NCBI GenBank assembly: GCA_024691985.1
Contig: JAILNC010000100.1
Location: 1-64,000 of the forward strand
Length of the DNA stretch: 64,000 nucleotides
From: Oscillospiraceae bacterium
GTDB lineage: Bacteria > Bacillota > Clostridia > Oscillospirales > Oscillospiraceae
Reading direction: 5' to 3'
Position numbers and translations under genes: made by a program. The notes under the pieces are model-generated. The model was given only the letters and a program-made list of their open reading frames with translations, made no database searches and had not been told where the DNA came from. Below, piece by piece: positions 48,350 to 57,140 of the stretch (position 1 is its first letter; each line of letters begins with the position of its first letter).

Positions 48350-49153
48350 ATGAGAGCAATTTGTGTGGATGATGAGAGCGCCCGGGCGGAAGAGGCAGTC
48401 GCCCTGTGCCTGTCGCTGCCGCAGATCGACGACGCGGTGGGCTTTACCCGGCCGCTGGAGGCGCTTTCCTGGCTTGAGGAGCATAGCGCGGATCTGGCGC
48501 TGCTCGATATCCGCATGCCGGAGATGGACGGGCTCGCGCTCGCGGCGGAGATCAGACGCCTCCGGCCGGACATGGCGCTTATCTTTCTTACCGCGCATGC
48601 GGAATACGCGGTGGAGGCCTTCGCGCTGCACGTCTCGGGCTATCTGCTCAAGCCGCTTGACAGGGAACGCCTGGCGGCGGAGGTCGAATATGTCCGATCC
48701 GCCGCGGCGAAAACGCCCGCCGCGCGCGTGACGGCGAAGACCTTCGGGAATTTCGATCTGCTGGTCGACGGACAGCCCGTCCGTTTTGAGACGGCAAAGT
48801 GTAAGGAGCTGCTGGCCTATCTGGTGGACAGACAGGGCAGCTGTGTGACAAGGGCGGAGGCTGTCTCCGTGCTGTGGGAGGACCGCCCCTACGACAGGGG
48901 CATGCAGAAGCAGATGGACGTCTATATCCGGCGGCTGCGCAGCACGCTGCGTACATACGGGATCGAAGACATCTTCGAGCTGCAGAGGGGGACCATGCGC
49001 ATCCTGCCGGAGAAGATCGACTGCGATGCGTGGCGCTTCTTCGACGGCGACGGCGAGGTCATCCGCCGCTACCGGGGCGAATACATGAACGGCTATTCCT
49101 GGGCGAGCCTGATGGAGAGCGAGCTGTTCTGGAAGGTCGCAAACCGGGAATGA
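48350..49153 (+). CDS. Response regulator with SARP/OmpR-like winged-helix domain
   Basis: A 267-residue protein. Receiver domain at 1-120: acidic residues in CVDDES, phospho-acceptor in LALLDIRMPEMDGLALA, IFLTAHAEYAVEAF and the lysine in YLLKPLD. A C-terminal DNA-binding domain follows from about 135 (FGNFDLLVDGQPVRFETAKCKELLAYL, cut at the wing), of the SARP/transcriptional-regulator C type. ATG at 48350 behind AGGAG. Divergent from the leader-protein genes across a region with two dyads. The aroF gene starts 28 bases after its stop, so it may be transcribed with the shikimate genes. No partner histidine kinase in the window. Confidence 0.85.
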   Translation: MRAICVDDESARAEEAVALCLSLPQIDDAVGFTRPLEALSWLEEHSADLALLDIRMPEMDGLALAAEIRRLRPDMALIFLTAHAEYAVEAFALHVSGYLLKPLDRERLAAEVEYVRSAAAKTPAARVTAKTFGNFDLLVDGQPVRFETAKCKELLAYLVDRQGSCVTRAEAVSVLWEDRPYDRGMQKQMDVYIRRLRSTLRTYGIEDIFELQRGTMRILPEKIDCDAWRFFDGDGEVIRRYRGEYMNGYSWASLMESELFWKVANRE

Positions 49154-49181
49154 TGCAGGACGGGAAAGAGGAGAATGCAGC

Positions 49182-50018
49182 ATGGAAAATGCTATGAAGC
49201 CTGAAAGCGAGTTTAAAAGATGCGACCGGAGATTCCACCCCGAGGACATGGCGGTGGAGGCGGGCGGCGTGAAGATCGGCGCGGGCCACTTCGCGATGAT
49301 CGCGGGCCCCTGCTCGGTGGAGTCGGAGGAGCAGATCGTCTCGGTCGCGAAGGCGGTCAAGGCGGCGGGCGCGCAGCTCCTGCGCGGCGGCGCGTTCAAG
49401 CCCCGCACCTCTCCCTATGATTTCGCGGGACTCAAGGCCGAGGGGCTGGCGCTTTTAAAGCTCGCGCGGCAGGAGACCGGTCTGCCCGTCGTGTCGGAGC
49501 TTATGAATATCAACGATCTGCCGCTGTTCGCGGATATCGACGTCATCCAGATCGGCGCGCGCAACATGCAGAACTTCGATCTGCTGCGCGAGCTCGGCCG
49601 GGCCGACAGGCCCATCCTGCTCAAGCGCGGGCTGGCCAACACGCTCAGAGAGCTTCTGATGAGCGCGGAGTATATCATGGCCAGCGGCAACGAGCGCGTC
49701 ATCCTCTGTGAGCGCGGCATCCGCACCTTCTCCGACTGTACGCGATACACCCTGGATCTCTCCGCCGTGCCCATGCTCCACGAGCTGACCCAGCTGCCGG
49801 TCATCGTCGACCCCAGCCACGCCACCGGCATTGCGCGCCTCGTGCCGCCGATGGCCCTGGCGGCCGCGGCCTGCGGGGCGGACGGCCTGATCGTGGAGGT
49901 CCACAACGATCCCGACAATGCCCTGTGCGACGGCGCACAGAGCCTGCGTCCGGAGGACTTCGCCGCGCTTGCCGAAAAGGTGCGCGCCGTTCGGGAGATC
50001 GTGACATGCGCACCGTGA
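49182..50018 (+). CDS. aroF: 3-deoxy-7-phosphoheptulonate (DAHP) synthase
   Basis: A 278-residue enzyme of the short AroF/KDOPS-like class, which joins phosphoenolpyruvate and erythrose 4-phosphate in the first step of the shikimate pathway. Family motifs: AMIAGPCSVESEEQI, LLRGGAFKPRTSPYDF, IGARNMQNF, PILLKRGLANT, ILCERGIRTF and VIVDPSHATG. No ACT or chorismate mutase regulatory domain is attached; a separate mutase is encoded at 53381. ATG at 49182 behind GAGGAG. First gene of the aromatic operon; its end overlaps aroB by 13 bases. Confidence 0.94.
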   Translation: MENAMKPESEFKRCDRRFHPEDMAVEAGGVKIGAGHFAMIAGPCSVESEEQIVSVAKAVKAAGAQLLRGGAFKPRTSPYDFAGLKAEGLALLKLARQETGLPVVSELMNINDLPLFADIDVIQIGARNMQNFDLLRELGRADRPILLKRGLANTLRELLMSAEYIMASGNERVILCERGIRTFSDCTRYTLDLSAVPMLHELTQLPVIVDPSHATGIARLVPPMALAAAACGADGLIVEVHNDPDNALCDGAQSLRPEDFAALAEKVRAVREIVTCAP

Positions 50019-51058
50019 CCGTAACAGCCCCGTCCGGACAGTATCCGGTCAGGATCGGGGCGGGGCTGCTCCCTTCGCTGGGCGCGGAAGTGCGCGCCCG
50101 CACCGGGGCGAGCCGCTGCGCGATGGTTTCCGGCGAAAACGTCTTCCCGCTCTACGGCGCGGCGGCGCTGCACAGTCTGGAGAGCGCCGGACTGGAGACG
50201 GCCGCTCTGGTCTTCCCCGCGGGGGAGAACACCAAGAGCCTGCCATGCTACGGCAAGCTGCTGGAATTTCTCGCCGAAAAGCGTTTTACGCGCAGCGACT
50301 GCGTGATCGCCATGGGAGGCGGCGTGACCGGCGATCTCGCCGGCTTCGCGGCGGCGACCTATCAGCGCGGCCTCGCCTTCGTGCAGGTGCCCACGACGCT
50401 TCTGGCGGCCGTGGACGCCTCCGTGGGCGGGAAGACGGCCGTCAATCTGCCCGCAGGCAAGAATCAGGTCGGCGCCTTCTATCAGCCTGCGCTGGTGCTC
50501 TGCGATACCGATACCCTCTCTACGCTGCCGGCGCGCGAGCTGAACGCCGGGTATGCGGAAGTCATCAAATATGCCGTTCTTGGCGACGCGCTGCTTTTCG
50601 CGGTTCTGGAAAGCCACGGGGGCGAGCTCTCCGCCGTGATCGAGAGCTGCGTCAGACAGAAGGCACGGCTTGTGGCGGAGGATGAGCGGGACCTCGGCCA
50701 ACGGCGTCTGCTGAACCTCGGGCATACCTTCGGCCATGCCGTGGAGATCCACAGCGGCGGCAGCCTTTTGCACGGCGAGGCCGTCGCCGTCGGCATGGCG
50801 ATGATCTGCCGCGCGGCGCGAAAGCGCGGCCTGCTGTCGGAGAGAGACTGCGCCGCGGTGCTCTCACTTCTGCGGGAGTATTCTCTTCCGACTGAGACGG
50901 GATTTTCCGCAGAAGAGCTCTATGACGCGCTTCTGCTCGATAAAAAGTTCTATGGCGGGAAGCTGCATCTGGTCGTCCCGCGCGGCATCGGCAGATGTGA
51001 GATCCTTCCCGTAACGCCCGCCGAACTGCGGGACTGGCTGGAGGACGGACTGACATGA
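50006..51058 (+). CDS. aroB: 3-dehydroquinate synthase
   Basis: A 350-residue NAD- and metal-dependent enzyme. Motifs: VIAMGGGVTGDLAGFAAATY, VPTTLLAAVDASVGGKTAVN, LNAGYAEVIKYAVL and the metal-binding NLGHTFGHAVEI. Makes 3-dehydroquinate from DAHP. Overlaps aroF at the 5' end and aroA at the 3' end (ATGA), consistent with coupled translation. Confidence 0.95.
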   Translation: MRTVTVTAPSGQYPVRIGAGLLPSLGAEVRARTGASRCAMVSGENVFPLYGAAALHSLESAGLETAALVFPAGENTKSLPCYGKLLEFLAEKRFTRSDCVIAMGGGVTGDLAGFAAATYQRGLAFVQVPTTLLAAVDASVGGKTAVNLPAGKNQVGAFYQPALVLCDTDTLSTLPARELNAGYAEVIKYAVLGDALLFAVLESHGGELSAVIESCVRQKARLVAEDERDLGQRRLLNLGHTFGHAVEIHSGGSLLHGEAVAVGMAMICRAARKRGLLSERDCAAVLSLLREYSLPTETGFSAEELYDALLLDKKFYGGKLHLVVPRGIGRCEILPVTPAELRDWLEDGLT

Positions 51059-52323
51059 ATGACAGGCCGGATCAAAACAGCATCGTCCTCCTGCCCGGTC
51101 AGCGCGCGGGCACGGTCCGCATCCCCTCCTCCAAGTCCGCCGTACACAGACTGCTGATCTGCGCGGCGCTCGGGGAAGGGGAGACGACGATCGCGCTTGA
51201 CGGTCTGTCAAGCGACGTTCTCGCCACCGCGGCCTGTCTTGAGGCGCTGGAGGCCGGAGTAGAGATACGGCAGGACGGCGTCAACGTCACCCCTGTCAAA
51301 CAGGCCGGGCGCGATGTGCTCCTGCCCTGTGGGGAGAGCGGTTCGACCCTGCGCTTTCTTTTGCCTGTCGCCGGCGCGCTGGGCGCGTCCGGCTGCTTCC
51401 GGATGGAGGGACGGCTCCCGGAGCGCCCCATGCAGGCCTTCACGGAACAGCTTTGCGCGCACGGCATGCACATCCGGCGGGAGGGGCTGCTGCTGCATTT
51501 TGACGGCAGGCTCGAGGCCGGGACTTTCAACCTGCCGGGCGATGTGTCCTCACAGTACTTTTCCGGCCTGCTGCTGGCGCTGCCCCTGCTCGCAGGGGAC
51601 AGCCGCATCCGCGCGGAGAGCGCTGTCGAATCCGCGGACTATATCCGCATGACCGAGCAGGCGCTTGTCCTGTCCGGCGTTCACATTGAAAAGCCGGACG
51701 ATCTGACCTGGCAGATCGCGGGCGGACAGCGCTTCTCGCTTCCCGCCTCACTGCGGGCGGAGGGAGACTGGTCAGGCGCAGCCTTCTTCCTGTGCATGGG
51801 CGCGCTCTCGGAGCTTGGCGTCACGGCGGAGGGACTGGACAGGAACTCTGCGCAGGGCGACCGCGCTGTGCTCTCCATATTGGAGCGCATCGGCGCCGAA
51901 GTCACGTGGGAGGGGGAGAATGTGCGCGTTCGCCGCGGGCGGCTCTCTCCGACCGTGATCGACGCCTCCGCCGTTCCGGATCTGATCCCGGCGCTGTCGC
52001 TGCTCGCCTGCGGGGCGGTCGGCGACACGGAGATCGTCAACGCCGCGCGGCTGCGGCACAAGGAATCCGACCGTCTGAAGAGCACGGCGAAGCTGATCCG
52101 CGATCTCGGCGGACGCGCGGACGAGCGGCCGGACGGCCTTGTGATCCACGGCAGCGGCGCCCTAAGCGGAGGCAGGGCGGATCCCTGCCATGACCACCGC
52201 ATCGCCATGAGCGCCGCCGTGGCCGCCTGTCTCTGCAGCGAGAGCGTCACCGTCGCTGACGCAGACTGTGTAGAAAAATCCTATCCCGCTTTCTGGGATG
52301 ATCTTGGGAGGTGCGCACCTTGA
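51055..52323 (+). CDS. aroA: 3-phosphoshikimate 1-carboxyvinyltransferase (EPSP synthase)
   Basis: A 422-residue two-domain enzyme. Motifs: IPSSKSAVHRLLI (N-terminal phosphate site), LPCGESGSTLRFLLPVAGAL, and the C-terminal DHRIAMSAAVA with the earlier RHKESDRL. In the glyphosate-binding region it has the form GESGSTLR rather than GNAGTAMR, more like class II enzymes. ATG at 51055 overlaps the aroB stop; its stop overlaps aroC. Confidence 0.94.
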   Translation: MNDRPDQNSIVLLPGQRAGTVRIPSSKSAVHRLLICAALGEGETTIALDGLSSDVLATAACLEALEAGVEIRQDGVNVTPVKQAGRDVLLPCGESGSTLRFLLPVAGALGASGCFRMEGRLPERPMQAFTEQLCAHGMHIRREGLLLHFDGRLEAGTFNLPGDVSSQYFSGLLLALPLLAGDSRIRAESAVESADYIRMTEQALVLSGVHIEKPDDLTWQIAGGQRFSLPASLRAEGDWSGAAFFLCMGALSELGVTAEGLDRNSAQGDRAVLSILERIGAEVTWEGENVRVRRGRLSPTVIDASAVPDLIPALSLLACGAVGDTEIVNAARLRHKESDRLKSTAKLIRDLGGRADERPDGLVIHGSGALSGGRADPCHDHRIAMSAAVAACLCSESVTVADADCVEKSYPAFWDDLGRCAP

Positions 52324-53390
52324 GCAGTACGTTTACGGGCATGAGCCTGCGCCTGAGCCTCTTCGGGCAGAGCCATTCCGAGGCGGTCGGCATGACGCTG
52401 GACGGGCTGCCCGCAGGTATCCCGGTCGATCCGGACGCGCTGCAGCGCTTTCTGGACCGCCGCGCGCCGGGCGGAAGCCCCTGGTCCACCGCGCGCAGAG
52501 AGGAGGACAGACCGGAATTCCTCTGCGGCTTGAAGGACGGCTTCACCTGCGGCGCGCCGCTGACCGCCGTCATACGCAACCGGGATACAAGGCCCGAAGA
52601 CTATGAAAAGCTCCGGACCCTGCCACGGCCCGGCCATGCCGATTACACGGCGGCGGTCAAATTTCACGGCTTTCAGGATATCGCGGGCGGCGGCCATTTC
52701 TCGGGACGCCTGACCGCACCGCTCTGCGTCGCGGGCGGCGTGCTGCTGCAGGCGCTGGCGCAGCGCGGGATACAGATCGAGGCCCGCATTGCCGCTATTG
52801 CGGGCATCCGGGACGACAGCCCCTTTACGGCCTCCGTCGCGGAGAAGGCCTTTCCCGCAGTGGACGATGAGGCCGGGCTGCGGATGCAGCAGACCATCCT
52901 GCATGCGAAGGAGGAGGGCGACTCTGTCGGCGGCGTGATCGAGTGCGTCGTCCGCGGCCTGCCCGCCGGACTCGGCAGCCCGCTCTTCGACGGGCTTGAA
53001 AACCAGATCGCCCGCGTCGTCTTCGCCGTGCCTGCCGTCAAGGGGATCGAATTCGGCTCCGGTTTCTCCGGCGCTGCAATGCGCGGCAGCGAGAACAACG
53101 ACCCCTTCTGCGTCCGGGAGGAGAGGATCGAGACGCTCACGAACAACGCCGGGGGCATCCTCGGCGGTATCTCCGACGGCATGCCCGTCGTCTTTCGTGT
53201 CGCCGTCAAGCCCACGCCCTCCATCGCCAAAGCGCAGCAGAGCGTGGAGCTGGACACTCTGGAATCGACGGAGCTTCGCGTCGTCGGCAGGCACGACCCC
53301 TGCATCGTGCCCCGTGCGGTCCCGGTGATCGAGGCCGCCGCAGCCCTGGCGATCTGCGATGTCATACTGGGGGAATCGAAATGGAACTGA
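52320..53390 (+). CDS. aroC: Chorismate synthase
   Basis: A 356-residue FMN-dependent enzyme for the last common step. Motifs: LFGQSHSEAVGMTLDG, RPGHADYTAAVKF, GGGHFSGRLTAPL, GSGFSGAAMRGSENND and GGILGGISDGMPVVF. TTG at 52320 is preferred as start: GGGAGG lies eight bases upstream and the TTGA overlap with the aroA stop fits the operon style. An in-frame GTG at 52311 would fall inside that ribosome site. Confidence 0.93.
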   Translation: MSSTFTGMSLRLSLFGQSHSEAVGMTLDGLPAGIPVDPDALQRFLDRRAPGGSPWSTARREEDRPEFLCGLKDGFTCGAPLTAVIRNRDTRPEDYEKLRTLPRPGHADYTAAVKFHGFQDIAGGGHFSGRLTAPLCVAGGVLLQALAQRGIQIEARIAAIAGIRDDSPFTASVAEKAFPAVDDEAGLRMQQTILHAKEEGDSVGGVIECVVRGLPAGLGSPLFDGLENQIARVVFAVPAVKGIEFGSGFSGAAMRGSENNDPFCVREERIETLTNNAGGILGGISDGMPVVFRVAVKPTPSIAKAQQSVELDTLESTELRVVGRHDPCIVPRAVPVIEAAAALAICDVILGESKWN

Positions 53391-53680
53391 ACGACTGCCG
53401 CGCCCGGCTCGACCGGATCGACGGCGAGATCCTCGCGCTCTTTGTGGAGCGGATGGAGTACGTCGCCGAGATCGCGGCCTGGAAGCGGGAGCACGGTATG
53501 CCCGTACTCGATCGGGAGCGGGAGCGGGAAAAGCTCGACGCCCTGAAAGCACAGACCCCGGAGGCGCTTAAAGAATATTCGGCCGCGCTGTTTTCCGAGA
53601 TCATGGAGCTCTCCCGCGCTTATCAGGACCGGCTGCTGCAGCCGGACGCTCAGGGAACGGACGTTAAACTTTCGAGGTGA
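53381..53680 (+). CDS. Chorismate mutase, AroQ class
   Basis: A 99-residue all-helical protein of the monofunctional AroQ type. The N-terminal RARLDRIDGEILALFVERM, the loop AAWKREHGMPVLDREREREK and the C-terminal helix with EIMELSRAYQDRLL follow the family. Converts chorismate to prephenate for Phe and Tyr. ATG at 53381 overlaps the aroC stop by 10 bases. Confidence 0.9.
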   Translation: MELNDCRARLDRIDGEILALFVERMEYVAEIAAWKREHGMPVLDREREREKLDALKAQTPEALKEYSAALFSEIMELSRAYQDRLLQPDAQGTDVKLSR

Positions 53681-53685
53681 TTGCC

Positions 53686-54906
53686 ATGCGCTGCGGTCTG
53701 CTCGGCGAAAAGCTCGGCCACAGCTACTCTCCGCTTATCCATGCGGAGCTGGCCGACTATGAATATCTGCCCTATGAGAAAGCGCCCGACGAGCTGGAGT
53801 CCTTCGTCCGCTCGGGGGACTGGCACGGCCTGAACGTGACCATCCCGTACAAAAAGACGGTAATCCCGTTTTGCGGCGAACTCTCCGGGACCGCTGCGGC
53901 CATCGGCAGCGTAAATACGCTGCTGCGCCGCCCGGACGGAACGATCTACGGGGACAATACGGACGCCTTCGGCTTTGAGACGCTGTTGAAGCAGACGCTC
54001 CCCGGCTCCATCGCGGGAAAGAAGGCGCTGGTGCTCGGCACGGGCGGCGCCTCTGCCACAGTGTGCGCGGTGCTGCGAAAGCACGGCGCGCAGATCACGG
54101 CGATCTCGCGCAGCGGCGAGAACAACTATCAAAACCTTGATCGCCACGCGGACGCGGCGCTGCTGGTCAACACCACCCCGCTCGGCATGTACCCGCAAAA
54201 CGGCGTCAGCCCGGTGGAGCTTTCCGCATTCCCAAGGCTTGAATGCGTGCTGGACGTGGTCTACAACCCCGCCCGCACGGCGCTGCTGCTGCAGGCGGAG
54301 GAGCGGGGCGTCCCTTGCGCCGGAGGACTGACGATGCTCGTCGCGCAGGCAAAGCGCAGCGCCGAGCTCTTCCTGGGCCGCAGCCTGCCGGAGGGAGAGA
54401 CCGCGCGCATCACGGCGCTGCTCTCCCGCTCGATGCGCAATATCATCCTCATCGGTATGCCCGGCTGCGGGAAATCCACGGTCGGCAGCTGCCTTTCCGA
54501 GAGTCTGGGCCGCCCCTTCCTCGAGGCGGACAGGGAGCTTGAAAAAGCGGCCGGACGCACGATCCCCGAAATCTTCGCCGACGAGGGCGAGGCGGGCTTC
54601 CGCCTGCGCGAGACCGAGATCCTGCGCGAGCTCGGCAAACGTTCCGGGACTGTGATCGCTACGGGCGGCGGCTGCGTCACCCGGGCGGAGAACTATCCGC
54701 TTCTGCATCAGAACGGGACCATCGTCTGGCTCACGCGGGAGCTTTCGAAGCTGGCGCGGGAAGGGAGACCCCTTTCGCAAAACGCCGATCTCGGCGGGAT
54801 GTACGCCGTGCGCGCGCCGCTGTATGCGCGCTTTGCCGACTGCTCGGTCGAAAACCGCGGCACGCCGGAAGAGACGGCGGCCGCGATCTTGGAGGTGCTG
54901 GAATGA
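53686..54906 (+). CDS. aroE-aroK: Fused shikimate dehydrogenase - shikimate kinase
   Basis: A 406-residue bifunctional protein. Residues 1 to about 245 are AroE: GEKLGHSYSPLIHAEL, LNVTIPYKKTVIPF, GDNTDAFGFETLL and the NADP site VLGTGGASATVCAVL. Residues of about 250-406 are AroK: P-loop IGMPGCGKSTVG, LEADRELEKAAGRTIPEIF and ATGGGCVTR. AroE reduces 3-dehydroshikimate and AroK phosphorylates shikimate, so two consecutive steps are in one chain. No linker is obvious. ATG at 53686 behind GAGGTG. The order of domains (AroE then AroK) is seen in some Clostridia. Confidence 0.93.
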   Translation: MRCGLLGEKLGHSYSPLIHAELADYEYLPYEKAPDELESFVRSGDWHGLNVTIPYKKTVIPFCGELSGTAAAIGSVNTLLRRPDGTIYGDNTDAFGFETLLKQTLPGSIAGKKALVLGTGGASATVCAVLRKHGAQITAISRSGENNYQNLDRHADAALLVNTTPLGMYPQNGVSPVELSAFPRLECVLDVVYNPARTALLLQAEERGVPCAGGLTMLVAQAKRSAELFLGRSLPEGETARITALLSRSMRNIILIGMPGCGKSTVGSCLSESLGRPFLEADRELEKAAGRTIPEIFADEGEAGFRLRETEILRELGKRSGTVIATGGGCVTRAENYPLLHQNGTIVWLTRELSKLAREGRPLSQNADLGGMYAVRAPLYARFADCSVENRGTPEETAAAILEVLE

Positions 54907-55343
54907 AGCTTTTGATCATCAACGGGCCGAACATCAATCTGCTCGGCCTGCGGGAGCCGGAGATCTACGGCAGGCAGGACTATCGCGCCCTCGAGCGCTT
55001 CATCCTCGACGCCTGCCGCGAGGCCGGCGCGGAGGCGGAGCTCTTTCAGTCCAATCACGAGGGGGCCATCGTCGACGCGATACAGGCGGCTTACGGGAGA
55101 TTCGACGGCATCGTGATCAACCCCGCCGCTTATACCCACACCAGCATCGCCATCCTCGACGCCCTCAGGGCGGTGCGGCTGCCCGCCGTCGAGGTGCACC
55201 TGACGGACATCACAAAGCGCGAGAGCTTCCGTCGGATCTCCTATGCGGGCATGGCCTGCATAAAGTGCTTCGCGGGTCTCGGCTTCGAGGGCTACCGGCA
55301 GGCCGTGCTGTTTCTCGCGGACTATTTGAGAGCGCGGCCGTGA
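54903..55343 (+). CDS. aroQ: 3-dehydroquinate dehydratase, type II
   Basis: A 146-residue type II dehydroquinase. Motifs: IINGPNINLLGLREPEIYG, FQSNHEGAIVDAIQ, INPAAYTHTSIAILDAL and VEVHLTDITKRESFR. Catalytic Tyr is in EIYG and His in VHLTD is conserved. ATG at 54903 overlaps the previous stop (ATGA). Last gene of the aromatic operon, with a terminator ten bases on. All seven steps from PEP/E4P to chorismate plus the mutase are encoded between 49182 and 55343. Confidence 0.95.
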   Translation: MKLLIINGPNINLLGLREPEIYGRQDYRALERFILDACREAGAEAELFQSNHEGAIVDAIQAAYGRFDGIVINPAAYTHTSIAILDALRAVRLPAVEVHLTDITKRESFRRISYAGMACIKCFAGLGFEGYRQAVLFLADYLRARP

Positions 55344-55352
55344 AGATGAAAC

Positions 55353-55395
55353 AAAAAAAGCATCCGTCTCCCCACAGGGAGACGGATGCTTTTTT
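55353..55395. terminator. Bidirectional terminator between the aromatic operon and the STAS gene
   Basis: AAAAAGCATCCGTCTCCC pairs with GGGAGACGGATGCTTTTT around a four-base loop. Long A and T runs flank it, so it works on both strands. Confidence 0.92.
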
Positions 55396-55411
55396 GATGC
55401 CAAGCGTTCTG

Positions 55412-55711
55412 TTATTCGATCGTCAGAATATCGCTGAAGCCGGTGACCTCAAAGATCTCCTGGATCGTGTCGTTGACGTTGATCAGCTTCATGGAGCCCT
55501 GCTTGTTCATGATCTTCTGAGCGGAGAGCAGAACACGCAGACCGGCGGAAGAGATATACTCCAGCTTGGCAAAGTCGAGCACGACCTCCTTCATGCCGTT
55601 GAGACTCTCCTTCAGCTCTGCCTCCAGCTTGGGGGCGGTCGTCGTGTCCAGACGTCCCTCGAGAGCGACAGTCAGGGTCGTGGCTTCGGCCGTTTTGTTG
55701 ATGTTCAGCAT
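55412..55711 (-). CDS. STAS-domain anti-sigma factor antagonist
   Basis: A 99-residue protein of the SpoIIAA/RsbV type. Start MLNINKTAEATTLTVALEG, then VVLDFAKLEYISSAGLRVLL with the phosphorylatable serine pair (ISSAG) near residue 55. In partner switching it is phosphorylated by an RsbW-like kinase and dephosphorylated by a SpoIIE/RsbU phosphatase. Both kinds of domain occur in this window (39576-37807 and 35753-34071) but not in the same operon. ATG at 55709-55711 behind GGAGGG. Confidence 0.9.
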   Translation of the reverse strand: MLNINKTAEATTLTVALEGRLDTTTAPKLEAELKESLNGMKEVVLDFAKLEYISSAGLRVLLSAQKIMNKQGSMKLINVNDTIQEIFEVTGFSDILTIE

Positions 55712-56081
55712 GCGTTTTCCCTCCGTTATATGTATTTCTCTGCGTTTCAAATGTAACTGTGTCTGGAAATCTTCGTCTTCTCCAAGCACTGACACGAATA
55801 TTATAGTAGAAATGTTTCCGCAATGCAAGACCTAAAAGGAATCAAAGCGCAGCGGATCGAAAGATTTGTGCATTTTTTCTGTGCCGAGTATCAAAAGCGG
55901 GGGAAGAAAGACCGCCCCGGCACGGCGCATATGCTTTTTCGTGGACATTTCGGAGAGAGTATGGCATAATAGCTGCGGCGATACTACGTTCGGAAAAAAG
56001 AGCTTGAGTCTTCTGCCGGAATACGGTATAGTTTACGGGAAAACGGCAGGCGAAAAGCGTTTCGTCGGGGGAAGGGACAGC
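55712..56081 (+). promoter_or_regulatory. Intergenic region with promoter of the glycan operon
   Basis: TGGACA (55942-55947) and CATAAT (55965-55970) with a 17-base spacer form a fair promoter for gmd, 112 bases before the gene. The remainder of the 370 bases contains no gene that I can support. Confidence 0.5.
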
Positions 56082-57125
56082 ATGAAGAAAGCATTGATCA
56101 CAGGCGTCACGGGACAGGACGGCTCCTATCTGTCCGAGTTTCTTTTGGAAAAGGGCTATGAGGTCCACGGCGTCGTTCGCCGCAGCAGCGTGGATTATCG
56201 GGAGCGCATCGCGCATCTGGAGGGGCATCCGCGCTTTTTCCTCCACTACGGCGATCTGGCGGACTCCATGAGTCTCGTGCGGGTGATCGGCACGGTCCGG
56301 CCCGATGAGATCTACAACCTGGCCGCGCAGAGCCATGTGCAGGTCAGCTTCGACGTGCCCGAATACTGCGCCGACGTCGACGCGGTCGGCGTGCTGCGCG
56401 TTCTGGAGGCGGTGCGTGTCTGCGGTCTGGCTGAGACCTGCCGCATCTATCAGGCCTCGACCTCCGAGCTCTTCGGCAAGGTGGAGGAGGTGCCGCAGTC
56501 CGAGACCACGCCCTTCCACCCCTACAGTCCCTATGCCGTCGCCAAGCAGTACGGCTACTGGATCACCCGCGAATACCGCGAGGCCTACCATATGTTCTGC
56601 TGCTCGGGCATCCTGTTCAACCACGAGTCCGAGCGCCGCGGGGAGACCTTCGTCACGCGCAAGATCACGCTGGCCGCCGCCCGCATCGCGCACGGCCTGC
56701 AGGAAAAGTTATATCTGGGCAATCTCTCCAGCCTGCGCGACTGGGGCTATGCAAAAGACTATGTCGCGTGCATGTGGCTTATTCTGCAAAACGACAGGCC
56801 CGACGATTATGTCATCGCCACCGGCGAGCAGCACTCCGTGCGCGAGTTTGCCACTCTGGCCTTTCATTATGCCGGGATCGAGCTGGAATGGCAGGGCGAG
56901 GGCGCGGACGAGAAGGGCGTCGACAGGGCCACCGGCCGCGTGCTGGTGGAGGTCTCGCCCAAATTCTACCGCCCGACCGACGTCGTGAACCTTTTGGGCG
57001 ACCCGTCCAAGGCGAAGCGGGAGCTCGGCTGGGATCCGACCGCGACCCCGTTTGAGGAGCTGGTGCGCCGCATGGTCGCGCACGATATGGAAAAAGCCGC
57101 GGCCGAGCGCGCACAGAAGGGCTGA
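56082..57125 (+). CDS. gmd: GDP-mannose 4,6-dehydratase
   Basis: A 347-residue SDR enzyme that makes GDP-4-keto-6-deoxymannose, precursor of GDP-fucose, rhamnose, perosamine and others. NADP site [20 protein letters not shown] (first 20 residues shown), catalytic region [25 protein letters not shown] with the YxxxK pair, and [19 protein letters not shown] at 56082 behind GGAAGGG. First gene of the glycan operon. Confidence 0.94.
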   Translation: MKKALITGVTGQDGSYLSEFLLEKGYEVHGVVRRSSVDYRERIAHLEGHPRFFLHYGDLADSMSLVRVIGTVRPDEIYNLAAQSHVQVSFDVPEYCADVDAVGVLRVLEAVRVCGLAETCRIYQASTSELFGKVEEVPQSETTPFHPYSPYAVAKQYGYWITREYREAYHMFCCSGILFNHESERRGETFVTRKITLAAARIAHGLQEKLYLGNLSSLRDWGYAKDYVACMWLILQNDRPDDYVIATGEQHSVREFATLAFHYAGIELEWQGEGADEKGVDRATGRVLVEVSPKFYRPTDVVNLLGDPSKAKRELGWDPTATPFEELVRRMVAHDMEKAAAERAQKG

Positions 57126-57140
57126 CGGAGGGGAAAAGCG

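Noticed and set aside
48350-49153. LytTR-type quorum regulator for the export system
   Set aside because: The C-terminal half follows the SARP/OmpR winged-helix pattern, not the LytTR beta pattern; no autoinducer peptide or membrane kinase gene is adjacent.
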